Assembly (NCBI GenBank): GCA_003971905.1 | Contig: RSEE01000023.1 | Location: forward strand, 62,001 to 126,000 | Direction: 5' to 3' | Origin: Moniliella sp. 'wahieum' | Lineage: Eukaryota > Basidiomycota > Moniliellomycetes > Moniliellales > Moniliellaceae | Length of the DNA: 64,000 nt | In this document: one piece after another, positions 54,237 to 64,000 of the stretch | How the letters are laid out: the number at the start of each line of letters is the position of its first letter | Numbering within the stretch: the stretch's first letter is position 1 | The notes under the pieces: generated by a model | What the model was told of the DNA's origin: nothing | The model's input: the letters and a program-made list of their open reading frames with translations, nothing else | Databases searched by the model: none | Made by a program: the position numbers and the translations under genes

Positions 54237-56961
54237 ATGGCCCGACCCCACCACCTCCTTTGGCTCCTACCACTCGGAAGCCAACCCCAACACTTCTCCT
54301 CCTCCAAGTCCCGCTCCCATTCCCATTCCCATTCTCATCCTCGCTTTCAATTCCCATTCTCACCCTCGCTCCCATTCTCATTCCCATCCTCATTCGCGTT
54401 CTCACTCGCATTCCTCTCATCGCTCTGACCCCCCCTTACAGCGGAAAAAGGGCAAGGAGAAGGGAGAAAGACAGAGAGAAAGGAGCGTATATTTTACATG
54501 ACCGCCATGCTGGAAAAGACAGCAAAGTCGTCCGCTACAACCCGTTTGGGGTGGCAAGGTCTCGGCCTCGATCCCTTCTCCACCTATCGCGTGAGGGTCA
54601 AGTTATTTCACGGTGCCAGGGGGGCATTGGTCCACTTCCCAAACCTAAAAATTACGAGCGAGCTTACCTGGGACACAGGGGAGTTTGTACCCTTCATTCA
54701 CCACGAGAGGGGAGGAGAGTGTTGGACTTCCTTTCTGACTCTTCGGCCGCGAGGAGGAGAAGGAGGGAAACGGATCAGCAGCACCAACAGCAGCAACTTC
54801 GACTTCACAACAACATGGGCCTGCTTTGGAGCGGGTGGATGGGCCTACCAACCGCATTATACAGGCCACCCAAAGAGTGACAGGCATTCATCAGATCCCC
54901 ATGCCTGGCTCGACCTGGCCCGCGCCCAGGTCCACTTGGCTCGTCCCGAGCTACAATTGAGGCACAGATATCTGTTTTAGAAGTGGTATCAAGGGTGGCT
55001 GTTGTGAGGTGGAAATTCCCCTGGCTCTGGTAATGCTGTGTGCTCATCACATGAAGACCTACGGATGGGACTCGGTTCTTCCCCTCCCGCCTAATCCTGC
55101 TCCAACGGTGTACACCCAGCTTCATCACAAGGCAAGATCACATTATGGGAAGCGTTTCTATCCTCCATGCCTTCTCTTTCCTCTTGGACGCTGGAGACGT
55201 CGCTAGAGAAGCACTGCTTGGCTCTGGACGCATTGAAGGAAGAGGGAGAACTTGCCTTGGTTTCCATCCAGATCCGCATTGCCAACGTGCTGCGGCAAGC
55301 GGGACATTATGAGACAGGTTTCGCCTTGCTGCAGGCTCAAATGGGGCTTGCCACCCAGCCAGGCAATTGGGCCGATGGTGGGACGGCGAAAGCATGCCGC
55401 GTTGGGGCGAATCTACCGCTCCTACTGGCGATTCCCCGATGGAGCCCCCATCTTCTTCTGTGTTGGTACCAACTGCTTCTGAGGACCTTATCCTTGCTCC
55501 TTAAAACCCGATCTTGATCGTTGGCTTCAGGAGAATGGAACCCACTTGCCGACCCGAGGCGGGAACGACGACCACCTCGTCCTATGGGAGGAAATAGAGC
55601 CCTATCTCATTCCTGCGGACGTGGGAGGCAATCAACAAGGTGCGCATGGCCTTGTTTCAGTATATGCTTTGTCCCCTCGTTCCGGGGCTGGAACCGGAGA
55701 TTGCTGTGCTGCCTTCAGGAAGCGTTGCTTCACCCTGTGGCACTAAACAAGTTCTGGCAGGGGGATGTGCACCAGCCATTTTTCACCCTCTACCTCCTCC
55801 TGCTCTGGGCCCCGAAGGCTTTCCCCCCTCTCTTGGGGAGGGCGAGTGCGGGTTCACTCATTTGCCTCCTCCATGGGTTGCGTGGGCCCAAACTAACTTA
55901 CCCTCGGTCGAGGGCTTGCTGTCCGCATCAGTACCCTGTTTACCACTCACCAGGCACGGAGCGAAGTGTCACTGCTGATGTCGCTTGTTGGATGCACCGC
56001 CGACGATCTGTCCCGGAAAGGGAAACGTTTGCTACGCAATGAAGGTGGTTTGCATGCTTGGACTGCCTATGCCCTTGCGGCGTGTAGGGTGGTCAACTTC
56101 GTCCGATCATCGCGTGTCTTGCACATTTGGATGCAGGCCATCCCTTACTATGGACCCAGCTTGCCCTTCATGTGTCACCCGTATTTATCCCCGCTTGCTC
56201 AACCAAGCTCATCGTGCCGATGGGCAAGGGGGGAAGATCTGGACTGGGTTTTGCACCCTCCTGGGCCGGATTCGCAAGAAGAACAAGATGCCCCAGTACG
56301 TTCCGGAGCTACCAAGCCCCCTGTTGAAAACATTGTGGGAGTATACTGTCGCACCTCCTCGGGACCGGGAGAGTATTCTGACTCGATTCCTCCACCTCGA
56401 AAAAGGGGAGGCCGCACGCCTCCAACTTGCGTCATGGGTATACCGCCTTCCTACGGAGTACGCACTCCCTCCTCCTGCGGCGCGCGCATTCTCTTACAAG
56501 GGAGGTGGCTTCCCTTCATCGCCGCAACGGAGACGGGAGTGGGGCGCCTGGATGGGCAAGTAGAGAAGCTGGTACGCTCACTCGTGGCTGATCCGGAGCT
56601 TCCTTTCTCTCCGGAAGAAGAGGACGGACAGTACGTTCCCATCTGCTCCGGGTCTACTACAGTTACCACCTGCGCTGGGACGTGTCTGCCGCGCTGGAAG
56701 AGGCCGTGCAGGCCTGTCCCCACGCCCGCTCCTCTGGGCTGTCTACCTGCACTGGGCCGGCGCGAGCGCTCCAAGGACCAACACTCGGGCCTGGTGCACC
56801 GTGCCCTGCATGCCTGCCCTGGATCGAAGGCCATCTGGCTCTTGGCGCTTGCTCTCGACCCGTCGCCGGAATGCTCGCGCTCGCACAGGAACGTGGGCTG
56901 CGCCTGCTGCACCCGATACCTGCCCCCTCCCGTAAGACATGGGACTGTGTCATCCTGCTGA
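54237..56961 (+). CDS. NRDE2-like protein (HAT/TPR repeats), tentative
   Basis: The N-terminal ~60 codons are a Ser/His/Arg repeat (SRSHSHSHSHP, SHPRSHSHSHPHSRSHSHSSHR) and a Lys/Glu/Arg run, then DRHAGKDSKVVRYNPFG, compatible with the RS-like start and conserved RGD-containing block of NRDE2/Nrl1 proteins. In shifted frames there follow IIQATQRVTGIHQ and DPHAWLDLARAQVHLARPE (a HAT-type repeat opening), SFLLDAGDVAREALL, EGELALVSIQIRIANVLRQAGHYETGFALLQAQM, and a C-terminal segment RALHACPGSKAIWLLAL, MLALAQERGLRLLHP that resembles the NRDE2 end. NRDE2 works with the exosome adaptor MTR4 in nuclear RNA surveillance. The very high number of frame changes (at least ten) makes the middle unreadable, so the name is tentative. 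A generic HAT-repeat RNA-processing factor is the alternative. The stop position is uncertain. Confidence 0.5.
54298..54422 (+). repeat. CCCATT/CTCATT simple repeat encoding a Ser/His tract
   Basis: A degenerate hexamer repeat (TCCCAT, TCTCAT, TCGCAT variants) over ~120 bp that in one frame encodes alternating Ser-His with Arg and Pro; in the other frames it encodes Pro/Phe/Ile or Leu/Pro strings. Confidence 0.85.
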
Positions 56962-57314
56962 AGACCCGGTGGGGCAATGCTTCCCCAGAGGAGTACCGTA
57001 GACACGCGTGTTGTAGGCCGCCGGAGCCGGCAGCGTGGCGGGGAAGGCGGATTTCACTCGTGGCCGCGTGGCCATGCTCAAGCGATGCGTCACCGATTGG
57101 GGCGGCGGAGACAACCGCTCTACTCGGCGGCCCAATGAAGCTAGATTGCATAGCCCAGTCACATGGTCACGCTGCGCGCTGCGGAACATTGCACCGACTA
57201 GGGTTGGCCGCCGTTGCGCGTAGTATCGATGGTAGATAGCAGGCGGGGGGTGGCACGTGCGTGGCCATTGGAGGGAGCTGCCCTCCCCCTCCTCTCTTCC
57301 TCTTCCCCGTCACC
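56962..57314. other. Intergenic NRDE2-like to serine hydrolase
   Basis: About 350 bp. It holds a CACATGGTCACG word and a C/T-rich leader (CCTCCCCCTCCTCTCTTCC) before the next start codon. I see no gene. Confidence 0.4.
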
Positions 57315-59186
57315 ATGTCGAGCTACGGTGCTGTGCCTGCCCAAGAGGGCCTCCCTCTTCCTGCTGAGGCAGCCGTCCGCACTCCCGCGCTCCACAAGCT
57401 CGCCCGTCTCGCTCTTCTTGCGTTGGCCTTGCCGCGGCGGGCTTCTTTGCCCTCCGGCACTCCGCCAGCCCTGCGCCTCCGGCCACCCAGAGTGGGACGA
57501 CGCTGCCGCTTTTGTGCGTATCTCGATTGATATACATGTGCGTAGCTGACCGAAGTGCAGGCCAGCCTCCCGCGTGGCCAAGTGGCCTGGGCAAGTGCCC
57601 CGCAGGATTGGAGCAGTTTGACTGCGGCCGTCTGCAAGCGCCGCTGGATTACACCAACGAGGCCGACGTGCGCAACACCTCGGTGGCAGTTGTGCGCTTC
57701 CCAGCAGGTGGGGGAAAGACGGCTCGTGAGGATGTGTTGGGATCGTTATTGCTCAACCCTGGCGGCCCCGGCGGATCGGGGATTGCATTTGCGACGAACC
57801 GCAAGCCGCAGAACGGGAACCGGACTACGGCCGAGGTGTTTGACACTCTTTGAAGGGAGATATGACATTGTCTCTTTGATCCGCGTGGGATTGGTCGCAC
57901 CTGGCCGGGCGGTGCAGTGCCTCGATGCGCCCGATACTTTGTTTGTCTACGACTTCCAATCAATGGCCAATGGGGTGCTGGGTGCCACACCTCTCATGCA
58001 ACTAAGGCTGAGTTTGGCACCGACCTGGCCCAGCTTTCTCTCTTCTCCTCCCTCTGCGCGGCCAACTCGACACGCGAGGAGCAGATGAAGTACGTCAGCA
58101 CGCCTTTTGTCGCGCGCGACATGAAGCTGCTGTACGAAGGATTGAACGATACGGCCCTGCACTACTGGGGCTTTAGCTACGGTACCGTCCTCGGGTCAGT
58201 GTTTGCGGATATGTTCCCTGAGCACGTTGGCCGCGTGGCCATTGATGGTGTAGTGGACGTACCTGCCTACCACGAGGGTGCATGGAGCAACAATCTCCTC
58301 GACATTGAGGACGAGTTCCGGCTCCTGTTTGATGAGTGTGTTAAGGCAGGTCCTGAGGCCTGCCCTCTGGCCAAGTTGGTTCCCAAGCACGCCAAGGGCA
58401 GTGATCTCCACATTAGCGTATCCAACTGGCTGGAAACGCTCAAGGCTCATCCCATCCCGCATTGGAAGTATCTCCGCCGCAACTTCTCACCTTCTCCTCG
58501 GTAGGGCCAAATTTTCACTTCGCTCTATGCCCCTGTGCAATGGCCAGGACTGGTGAAGCGTCTTGCCGATGCGATGGAGGGGAACGTCACTGCTCTCGCT
58601 TCGGCGGGGGCTGTGACGCTGGAGCTGGAAGATAAGGTGTCGATTGGCGCGGATGGGGCCCCACACGCTGCGATTGCCTGTGGGGACGTGCTAGCCCCCT
58701 GGGGAGGACTGGAGTATTTCGCAGTACCGCACCCACCTTGAAGTGCTCCTCACTGACAGCCCTACTTTTGGCTACCTCTGGGCGGGATGGCCCAAGTGCT
58801 TGGGTGCCTGGCGACTGCGCGCCAAAGAACGCCACTTTGGTCACTTTGATTCCCCTACCGCCTTCCCTGTCTTGGCACTGGGCAATGACTACGACCCGGT
58901 TACCCCTGGCCGCTTTGCTGACCTGATGGCGTCCAAGTTCCCCTCGGCTGTCTCGGTTCGGCGGGAGGGGTACGGCCATTGCACCATCTCCCAGCCCTCA
59001 GAGTGCATTGAAAACATTCTACGAGACTACTTTATCCGGGGCAAGGTTCCGCAGCAAGACACTTATTGCAAGGTTAATAAGGATGCCCCCGTCTTCCCCC
59101 TTCCGGGTGTCAAGGCTCTGGCCACCCCGCATTGGACGGAGGGTGTGGGGGAGAGTCTCCATGAGATCCTCCGTCATGTCATGTGA
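57315..59186 (+). CDS. Alpha/beta hydrolase with TAP-like C-terminus (S33-type tripeptidyl aminopeptidase-like)
   Basis: The start at 57315 gives MSSYGAVPAQEGLPLP and then a single N-terminal membrane anchor (LALLALALAAAGFFAL after a small frame change). An intron at about 57515-57560 leads to GLEQFDCGRLQAPLDYTN, VLGSLLLNPGGPGGSG with the oxyanion-type GGPGGSG, and RYDIVSFDPRGIGRTWP (frame-corrected). The nucleophile elbow is GFSYG (about 58160-58180). Then come FPEHVGRVAIDGVVD, ECVKAGPEACPLA, TDSPTFGYLWAGWPKC, LALGNDYDPVTPGRFA (catalytic Asp) and VRREGYGHCTISQPSECI (catalytic His) with the TAP-like C-terminal domain. Such enzymes trim short peptides or hydrolyse esters at the cell surface. 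Length is about 590 residues. Frame breaks lie near 57850, 57900, 58500 and 58730. Confidence 0.87.
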
Positions 59187-59598
59187 GTGGCATGCTCTGG
59201 ACTTATTCTTTCTTGTCCCTTCGCTGCTCGCCCCGTTTGTTCGAGCAACACTACTTCTCTCCTCCCACGTGGGTTCCATCTTCCCACCTGGGCAAAGTTT
59301 CACCCAAATCATGTCAACGTTCAACAGTCAACCGCTGTGTCTCTTCAGAGGGAGAGCAATCTGAGTTTATAGGGAAAGCAATTTGAGCTTAAATCAATTG
59401 AGACGACGGCACTCGCTTCCCTGGTTGATGCCAGGGATTAGAGGGGACGGAAGCAAGGCAAAGCTTGCACGGGGCGGCAGCAGGAGCCCATGTCCATGGT
59501 GGAATTATAAGGGAAAAAGAGGGGGAGGGATAGGAAAGGAAAGGAAAGGATTGGGAGGGAAACGCGCAAGGAACAACCACTTAAATTAAGGCAGGTAC
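59187..59598. other. Convergent spacer hydrolase / GH5
   Basis: About 410 bp between stop codons, with GGAAAGGAAAGGAAAGG at about 59535 and nothing else recognisable. Confidence 0.4.
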
Positions 59599-61631
59599 TT
59601 AGCAAACAGAGGACACTTCACGAGTGGTGCAGCTCACCAAAGCAAAGATCTTGCTCTCTGCGTCAGCAAGGCCCTGGGCAAAGTGGGAGTGTAGACTTCC
59701 CACGTCTTGCCAGTGTCCCCTGAGCCACTGAGCAGCAAAGGAGTCTGCAATATATTGCCCGTGGAAGCCCATCCGCGATACGGAAGACGCCTGCGATGCA
59801 AAGATCTTGGCGCTGTAGTACCCGTCACTGTAACCTGTGTTTCCCGCATGCTGCTCGGAGAAGCCCTCGCACCAACAACGCTGCCCGTGCTGCCGCACTG
59901 CCACCCCTCTTGGAAGGGGAATAGGGTAGCACAGGATCGGCAAGGGACTTGACCCCATTGGTGATCTTGCTTAACACTTGCGTCATGTTCCCCCGTGGTT
60001 GTGCCAATTTCCGCCCTCCCTTTGACGAGCCGGAGCCGGAGCCTGAAGCAGAGCTTGATCCGGACCCGGACCGGAGGAGGCCGAATTGGTCCAAGCTCAG
60101 GGGGCTGGTCATCAGCTTGGTGTTGATAGTAGCCATAAAGCACCAGCCAGCATTCTGCTCGCACGATTCCAACCGCCAAGACCAGAAGGACCATCCGCCA
60201 GCGTTCTTCTGATAAACGCTGGACTGGGCATTGCAGAAGCCTTGTTGGGAGTTGTGGGCATCACGTGCGCCAGACAGACTGCTGGAGGCCAGAGCACAGC
60301 TCCATTCGCCCACAATCAGGTTGTTGGGCGGTACTGCTATTGCTGGACAAATATTGAGCCACCGAGCCTTCGATCTGAGATGTATGCCCACGGGCAGAGG
60401 TGCTCTTGTCGGAGGAAGAATAGACGTAGTACATGTGGTTGTCCTGCACCACAAAGTCGGTGCGGCCATGGACAAAGGCGGAGCCCTCGGAGAGGCTGAA
60501 GCCGTCATGGAAGAAGATGGGAAGCATTTTGGCCTGAGGGTTGTTGGCCTTGCGCATCGCGTTCATGGCTGTGGTGAGCCACGGGTAAAGCTGCTTGCGG
60601 TACCCACCATTAGGCTCGTTGAGTGTCTCAATCCCGATCACATTGGTCACATTGGCATACTGCTCCGTCAGGTGCACAAGCAGATCCGTCGTACGTGCCA
60701 TGTTACTCTGGGTGAAGAATCCAATCTTGCCGTCTGACACCCCTGAGTGCGCCTGGCCGTTTTGGCTGCCATACGCGCCATGCAGGTCGATCAGCACGCC
60801 AATGTCGTACTCAGCGGCCCATTGGATCGCCCGGGTGAGATAGCGCAATTCATTGGCATACACCGACAGCCATGCTTGGAACGGGGTGTTATTGAGCCAC
60901 TGTGATGTCCCATGCTCCAGTAACCAATGGGGATGCGCACCGTGTTGACGCCCATCGAGGCCATCTTGGCAAAATCGGCCTTGGTAACCCACGTGTCCCA
61001 GTGCTTCTCCATTCGTGCCTTGGCACTCGACAAGCCTGTGCTTGATACCCCGTACCCGGTCAACACATCGTGCTCGGCTGTCGCGGCTTGGTTCGCACAG
61101 GTAAACATCGAGGGTGCCATCCAGTTCTCGAGGACAAACCTGGTCGGCGTTAGCTTTCACTGTGAAAGGTGCAGCAAACGAAGGGTCACGTACCAGCTGC
61201 CTAGGTTGACCGAGATTGCTTGCGATAGCGCATAATGTTGGCGCTTGTAGAATCAAAAGGAGAAAAGTCGTTGGCCTGAGGCAGAGAAGAGGAGGGCGTG
61301 TAGTCATCCAGCACTGGCATCCGCCCGGGCCGACAGTGGAGCAAAGTTATTGCCCGACGAGGCAGCCCAGTTCGTCGGGACATACAGAGACGGAGTACCC
61401 ATTCGCTCTCGTTCTGGCTCTGGTGGGGGAGGTTGATCTGTTTGTATGTCCCATTCGACGAGCCGGCGACTTGGAAGCTGTTGCCTCCGTGTTGGCCAGT
61501 GGGCAGGGCAACGTTGGTTGAGCTGGGTTGGGAAGGATGGGGGTAGGTTTGTAAGTGGCGAGGGCGAGGGAAAGACTGCTCAACAGTCCTTGCAGGGGCC
61601 CAGCCTGTTCTGCGCGAGAGAAGAAACGCAT
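59599..61631 (-). CDS. GH5 exo-1,3-beta-glucanase, secreted
   Basis: The start at 61631 reads MRFFSRAEQAGPLQGLLSSLSLALA, a signal peptide, followed by a Pro/Thr-rich stretch. The catalytic barrel is in several frames: FDSTSANIMR, LENWMAPSMFTCANQAATAEHDVLTGYG, HWDTWVTKADFAKMASMGVNTVRIPIGYWSMG (about 60990-60910), YDIGVLIDLHGAYGSQNGQAHSG, NVIGIETLNEPNGGYR with the acid/base Glu (about 60615), VVQDNHMYYVY, and LIVGEWSCAL with the nucleophile Glu (about 60325-60295). GWSFWSWRLESCEQNAGWCFM follows, then a Ser/Gly linker and a tail GYSDGYYSAKIFASQ...GFHGQYIADSFAAQW. This order is that of fungal GH5 subfamily 9 glucanases, which trim wall beta-1,3-glucan. Frame breaks occur near 61180, 60900, 60300 and 59860. 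Confidence 0.92.
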
Positions 61632-62384
61632 ATCGTTCGGCCAGCGAGCTCAGCGTCCAGCGTCCAGCGCTTGATGGATGTCTACCAGAGACAAGAGGAG
61701 GCGAGGACCAGCCTGCGCCGAGTGAAGATGTGAGGCGGTGAAAGGTTGGAGGGGAGGGGGGGAAAGAGAGTGGGATGGAGGACGCCAGGGAAGAGACGTC
61801 TTAACAGGGCGAGGAAAGCTCTTCTCCGCAACCCACCCTTTCCGATTAAGGCGATAGTAGTGGATTTGGTGCTGATGAGATGGCAGCGAGGTGCGTTGGG
61901 ATATGGAGAGCGATGTTGAGAGTGGCGAAGGCACTGTGATGAGCGAAGCGAGGTAGCCGATCGATGATGACGCAGGTTCCAAGTCGATGCGCTGGGAGCA
62001 GATGCGGCTTGTTTTGCAGAACAAAGTAGTGAGGCTGGAATGTGTGGCTGGTGGTCGTGGCCTACCTTGTCTGTCCTGGCAGGCTGCCCCTTTGGCTCGG
62101 TTCCAGGTGTGCGGAACAGAGGTAGAATATGCTGAGTACTTCAAACGTGTTCCTGCTGGAGATGGTGCATGAGCATGATGCATGAGCGCTGCGCAGGTGG
62201 CGAGGATGCTCAGCACGGGAGCAGTAGAAATTAGGTGTGACCGCGTGACCGGTGAGCTCGCCGGTAATGGGTTCTGTTTTGTCACATGTCACAGACCGCC
62301 ACCCAAAGCACCAGCCGAGTCGTCATGATGATGACCTACTTGCCATGTGGGTGATCTTGACGTCGATCCTGTAATGTCGCAGTC

Positions 62385-62461
62385 GCAGGACCCAGTCAAG
62401 TGAGCTCTCCTCTCTCAGTGCACGCAGGACCCAGTCAAGTGAGTCTCCTCTCTCAGTGCAC
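62385..62461. repeat. 39-bp direct tandem duplication
   Basis: GCAGGACCCAGTCAAGTGAG and the following CTCCTCTCTCAGTGCAC occur twice head to tail; the second copy lacks one C after GTGAG. Confidence 0.95.
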
Positions 62462-62619
62462 ACAGGCCTCCGTCCTGGTTCTGTGCTCGTCTACGGGCCA
62501 CCATTTCCGTTACCTACCCCAGCCCCGGAACCGCGAGGACTGAGACTTGGCTGCAGGCCTTGTGCCAACGCTGCGGTGGGGCGAACAACTCCATAAGATC
62601 AAGATCGCACATGTGCATG

Positions 62620-62633
62620 AACGTTGAACGTTG
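62620..62633. repeat. Heptamer pair (AACGTTG)x2
   Basis: Two AACGTTG units followed by AAAACGT; palindrome AACGTT plus G. Confidence 0.9.
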
Positions 62634-63071
62634 AAAACGTAGTACGACCGTGGGCGCCAGTGGCCCGCGTGGTTCTTAGCTTGGATCTTATCCACGCTTA
62701 GGCTAGTTACCAGTTGCTAATAGCTTTACTGCATGCTAGTTATCTTATCGACTACAGGGTTATTAGTCACATATTAGCCACATGCACCGCTGCTGCCACG
62801 CCAGAGACCACGCCCCATGTCACCCCTGCGCTGCAAGCCATGCCGCACCAATATTGTCCCTATGACAAACTAAGGTCCCACAAGCCCTAAGATCCTAGGA
62901 CCTAAAACCTTAAGGTTTAAGACTAAAGCGAAGCTTCAACTTCCCACAGGTCTTACTTCAAGCTTCAAGCCTCACAGGCCCCAGATCTCGGAGGGCCCCA
63001 AGGCAGGCCCAAGCGACGGACGGCAGTAGTGAAGACGTGACAAGAGGTGTGGTTGCGGCCGAGTTTCCGTG

Positions 63072-63085
63072 ACGCGTGACGCGTG
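63072..63085. repeat. Heptamer pair (ACGCGTG)x2
   Basis: Two perfect ACGCGTG units. ATCGATA and ATCGATG follow at 63143-63156, again as adjacent heptamers. Confidence 0.9.
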
Positions 63086-63771
63086 ACAAGCGAGATGTGG
63101 CACGCGACACTGCGCGCACACTGTTGAAATTGTTGAACGATAATCGATAATCGATGATCTCGAGTTTATATATATCGAAGCCATGAAAGTTGGTGCGGCC
63201 TGGTGTGGCTGGTGGGGTTGGCTTGAGTGAGTAGAGACAGTTAAACATCAGTGCATTGTGCTGAGGCTCAGCGCTCAGTCTGAGCGCTGAACCTCCGCAG
63301 CCTTGCTAATTTGATTAGCACCTCAGCTAGGCGCGCTGAGCCTCAGCGCCCAGGTTATAATAAGCGGTTGAGAGCAACTCTGAAAGCGCAGCGAAGCAGG
63401 TGGATTGGAACTCATAGCAGTACGTACAAAGTTTATTGGGTATCACCTGCTACACCGTTGCCCCCCTGGTCCCTGCGCGGTCGAAGGAGATTCTATCGCT
63501 TGAAAGGTATATTTCAATTTGGAACCGAAGACCGTGGCGTTGCGAGTCGATGACACATTAAATAGAGAGTTCGTCTGAGGAAAAACTCTCGGGAACTCAA
63601 CGTTCGACGATAATTGTGTTGGTAGTGGTGACGTGGATATGATTGCTTTTCGAGGTCCCCTGTAGCACGCCTAACCCTTACGCCCGCTGCCTCCTTTGTG
63701 CTTCTCCCTGTCAGTTTCTCTCTCTTTAATACAACAGTAGACCGAGTAGACCGACACCGCTTCCACATCTT

Positions 63772-64000
63772 TAGTGTGTATAAGACCGGAGGAACAGAAG
63801 GGGTTGGGTGATGAATCTCTGGAAATGTATTAGGGCAATGCAATCGCGGTGGTGGTGTGACATGTAACAGGAGATGGAGGTGAAGTCATACGCCGGGGCA
63901 GCAGGCCCCTTGGTAAGGATGTCACGAGCGCTGAGGTGGATTGTGGCGATAGCATACTCAGTACGCGGGAGCCAGTCGCGGGTCTCCCATTTGTCGGCTT
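63772..64000 (-). CDS. Possible 3' part of a gene cut by the window end
   Basis: On the minus strand the last ~230 bases are open in one frame from the right edge and read KWETRDWLPRTEYAIATIHLSARDILTKGPAAPAY-like residues before a stop at about 63772. The composition is protein-like and matches no family that I recognise. The reading could be chance, since two other frames are also fairly open. Confidence 0.2.

Larger units (their letters stand above)
61632..63771. other. GH5 promoter and repeat-containing intergenic region
   Basis: About 2.1 kb with no gene that I can support. It includes a C/T-rich GH5 leader, a direct 39-bp duplication (62385-62461), AACGTTG x2 (62620-62633), ACGCGTG x2 (63072-63085), ATCGATA/ATCGATG (63143-63156) and CTGAGGCTCAGCGCTCAG-type palindromes (63260-63350). 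Confidence 0.5.

Noticed and set aside
28479..61631. A cell-wall gene cluster (GH16, chitin synthase, GH5)
   Set aside because: The three genes are spread over 50 kb among unrelated housekeeping genes and are not co-oriented, so there is no sign of a functional cluster.

Overview
This is nuclear DNA from a filamentous or dimorphic fungus of the Dikarya, most likely a basidiomycete. The evidence is short introns (about 50-80 nt, GT...AG), about 55% GC by eye, a class V chitin synthase fused to a myosin motor, a velvet regulator, COP9 signalosome subunit 7, an NKAP homologue and an NRDE2-like gene. A smut-type (Ustilaginomycotina) lineage is my guess, held weakly. There is no bacterial, viral or plasmid signature.

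Layout: 0.3-1.9 kb NKAP (+); 2.6-4.9 kb AVL9 (-), divergent from CSN7 (+, 5.4-6.4 kb); 6.8-8.6 kb poly(A) polymerase (+); 9.4-15.9 kb myosin-chitin synthase (+); 15.9-17.6 kb a spacer full of short tandem arrays; 17.6-19.7 kb a disordered orphan protein (+); 20.4-21.6 kb HMG-CoA lyase (+); 22.1-23.3 kb ribosomal protein eL8 (-), divergent from RNA polymerase I subunit A49 (+, 23.5-25.0 kb); 25.2 kb an intron-containing tRNA-Gly(UCC) (-); 25.8-27.0 kb pirin (-); 28.5-29.7 kb GPI-anchored GH16 glucanase (-); 31.4-31.8 kb ribosomal protein eS30 (-); 32.3-34.8 kb TIP/LINKIN-type membrane protein (-), divergent from ERB1 (+, 35.1-37.6 kb); 37.9-47.4 kb a large inverted repeat carrying two nearly identical sugar transporter genes; 47.4-50.9 kb a region with no recognisable gene; 50.9-51.7 kb an acidic orphan (+), convergent with a velvet regulator (-, 51.9-53.5 kb); 54.2-57.0 kb NRDE2-like (+); 57.3-59.2 kb a TAP-like serine hydrolase (+); 59.6-61.6 kb GH5 exo-glucanase (-); 61.6-64 kb mostly non-coding.

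The genes are mostly housekeeping (RNA processing, ribosome biogenesis, translation, trafficking) with several cell-wall enzymes. They do not form one pathway.

Two properties dominate interpretation. First, almost every long gene needs one or more single-base frame corrections, often at homopolymers, to read through conserved domains. The two repeat arms differ from each other almost only by single-base indels, and each transporter copy is intact where the other is broken. I read this as residual sequencing error and call these genes intact rather than pseudogenes. Second, intergenic spacers carry many different tandem arrays built on one rule: a palindromic hexamer A-N4-T plus one linker base, period 7. 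I know of no description of this rule; it is the most interesting structure I found. I did not find a convincing new multigene system.
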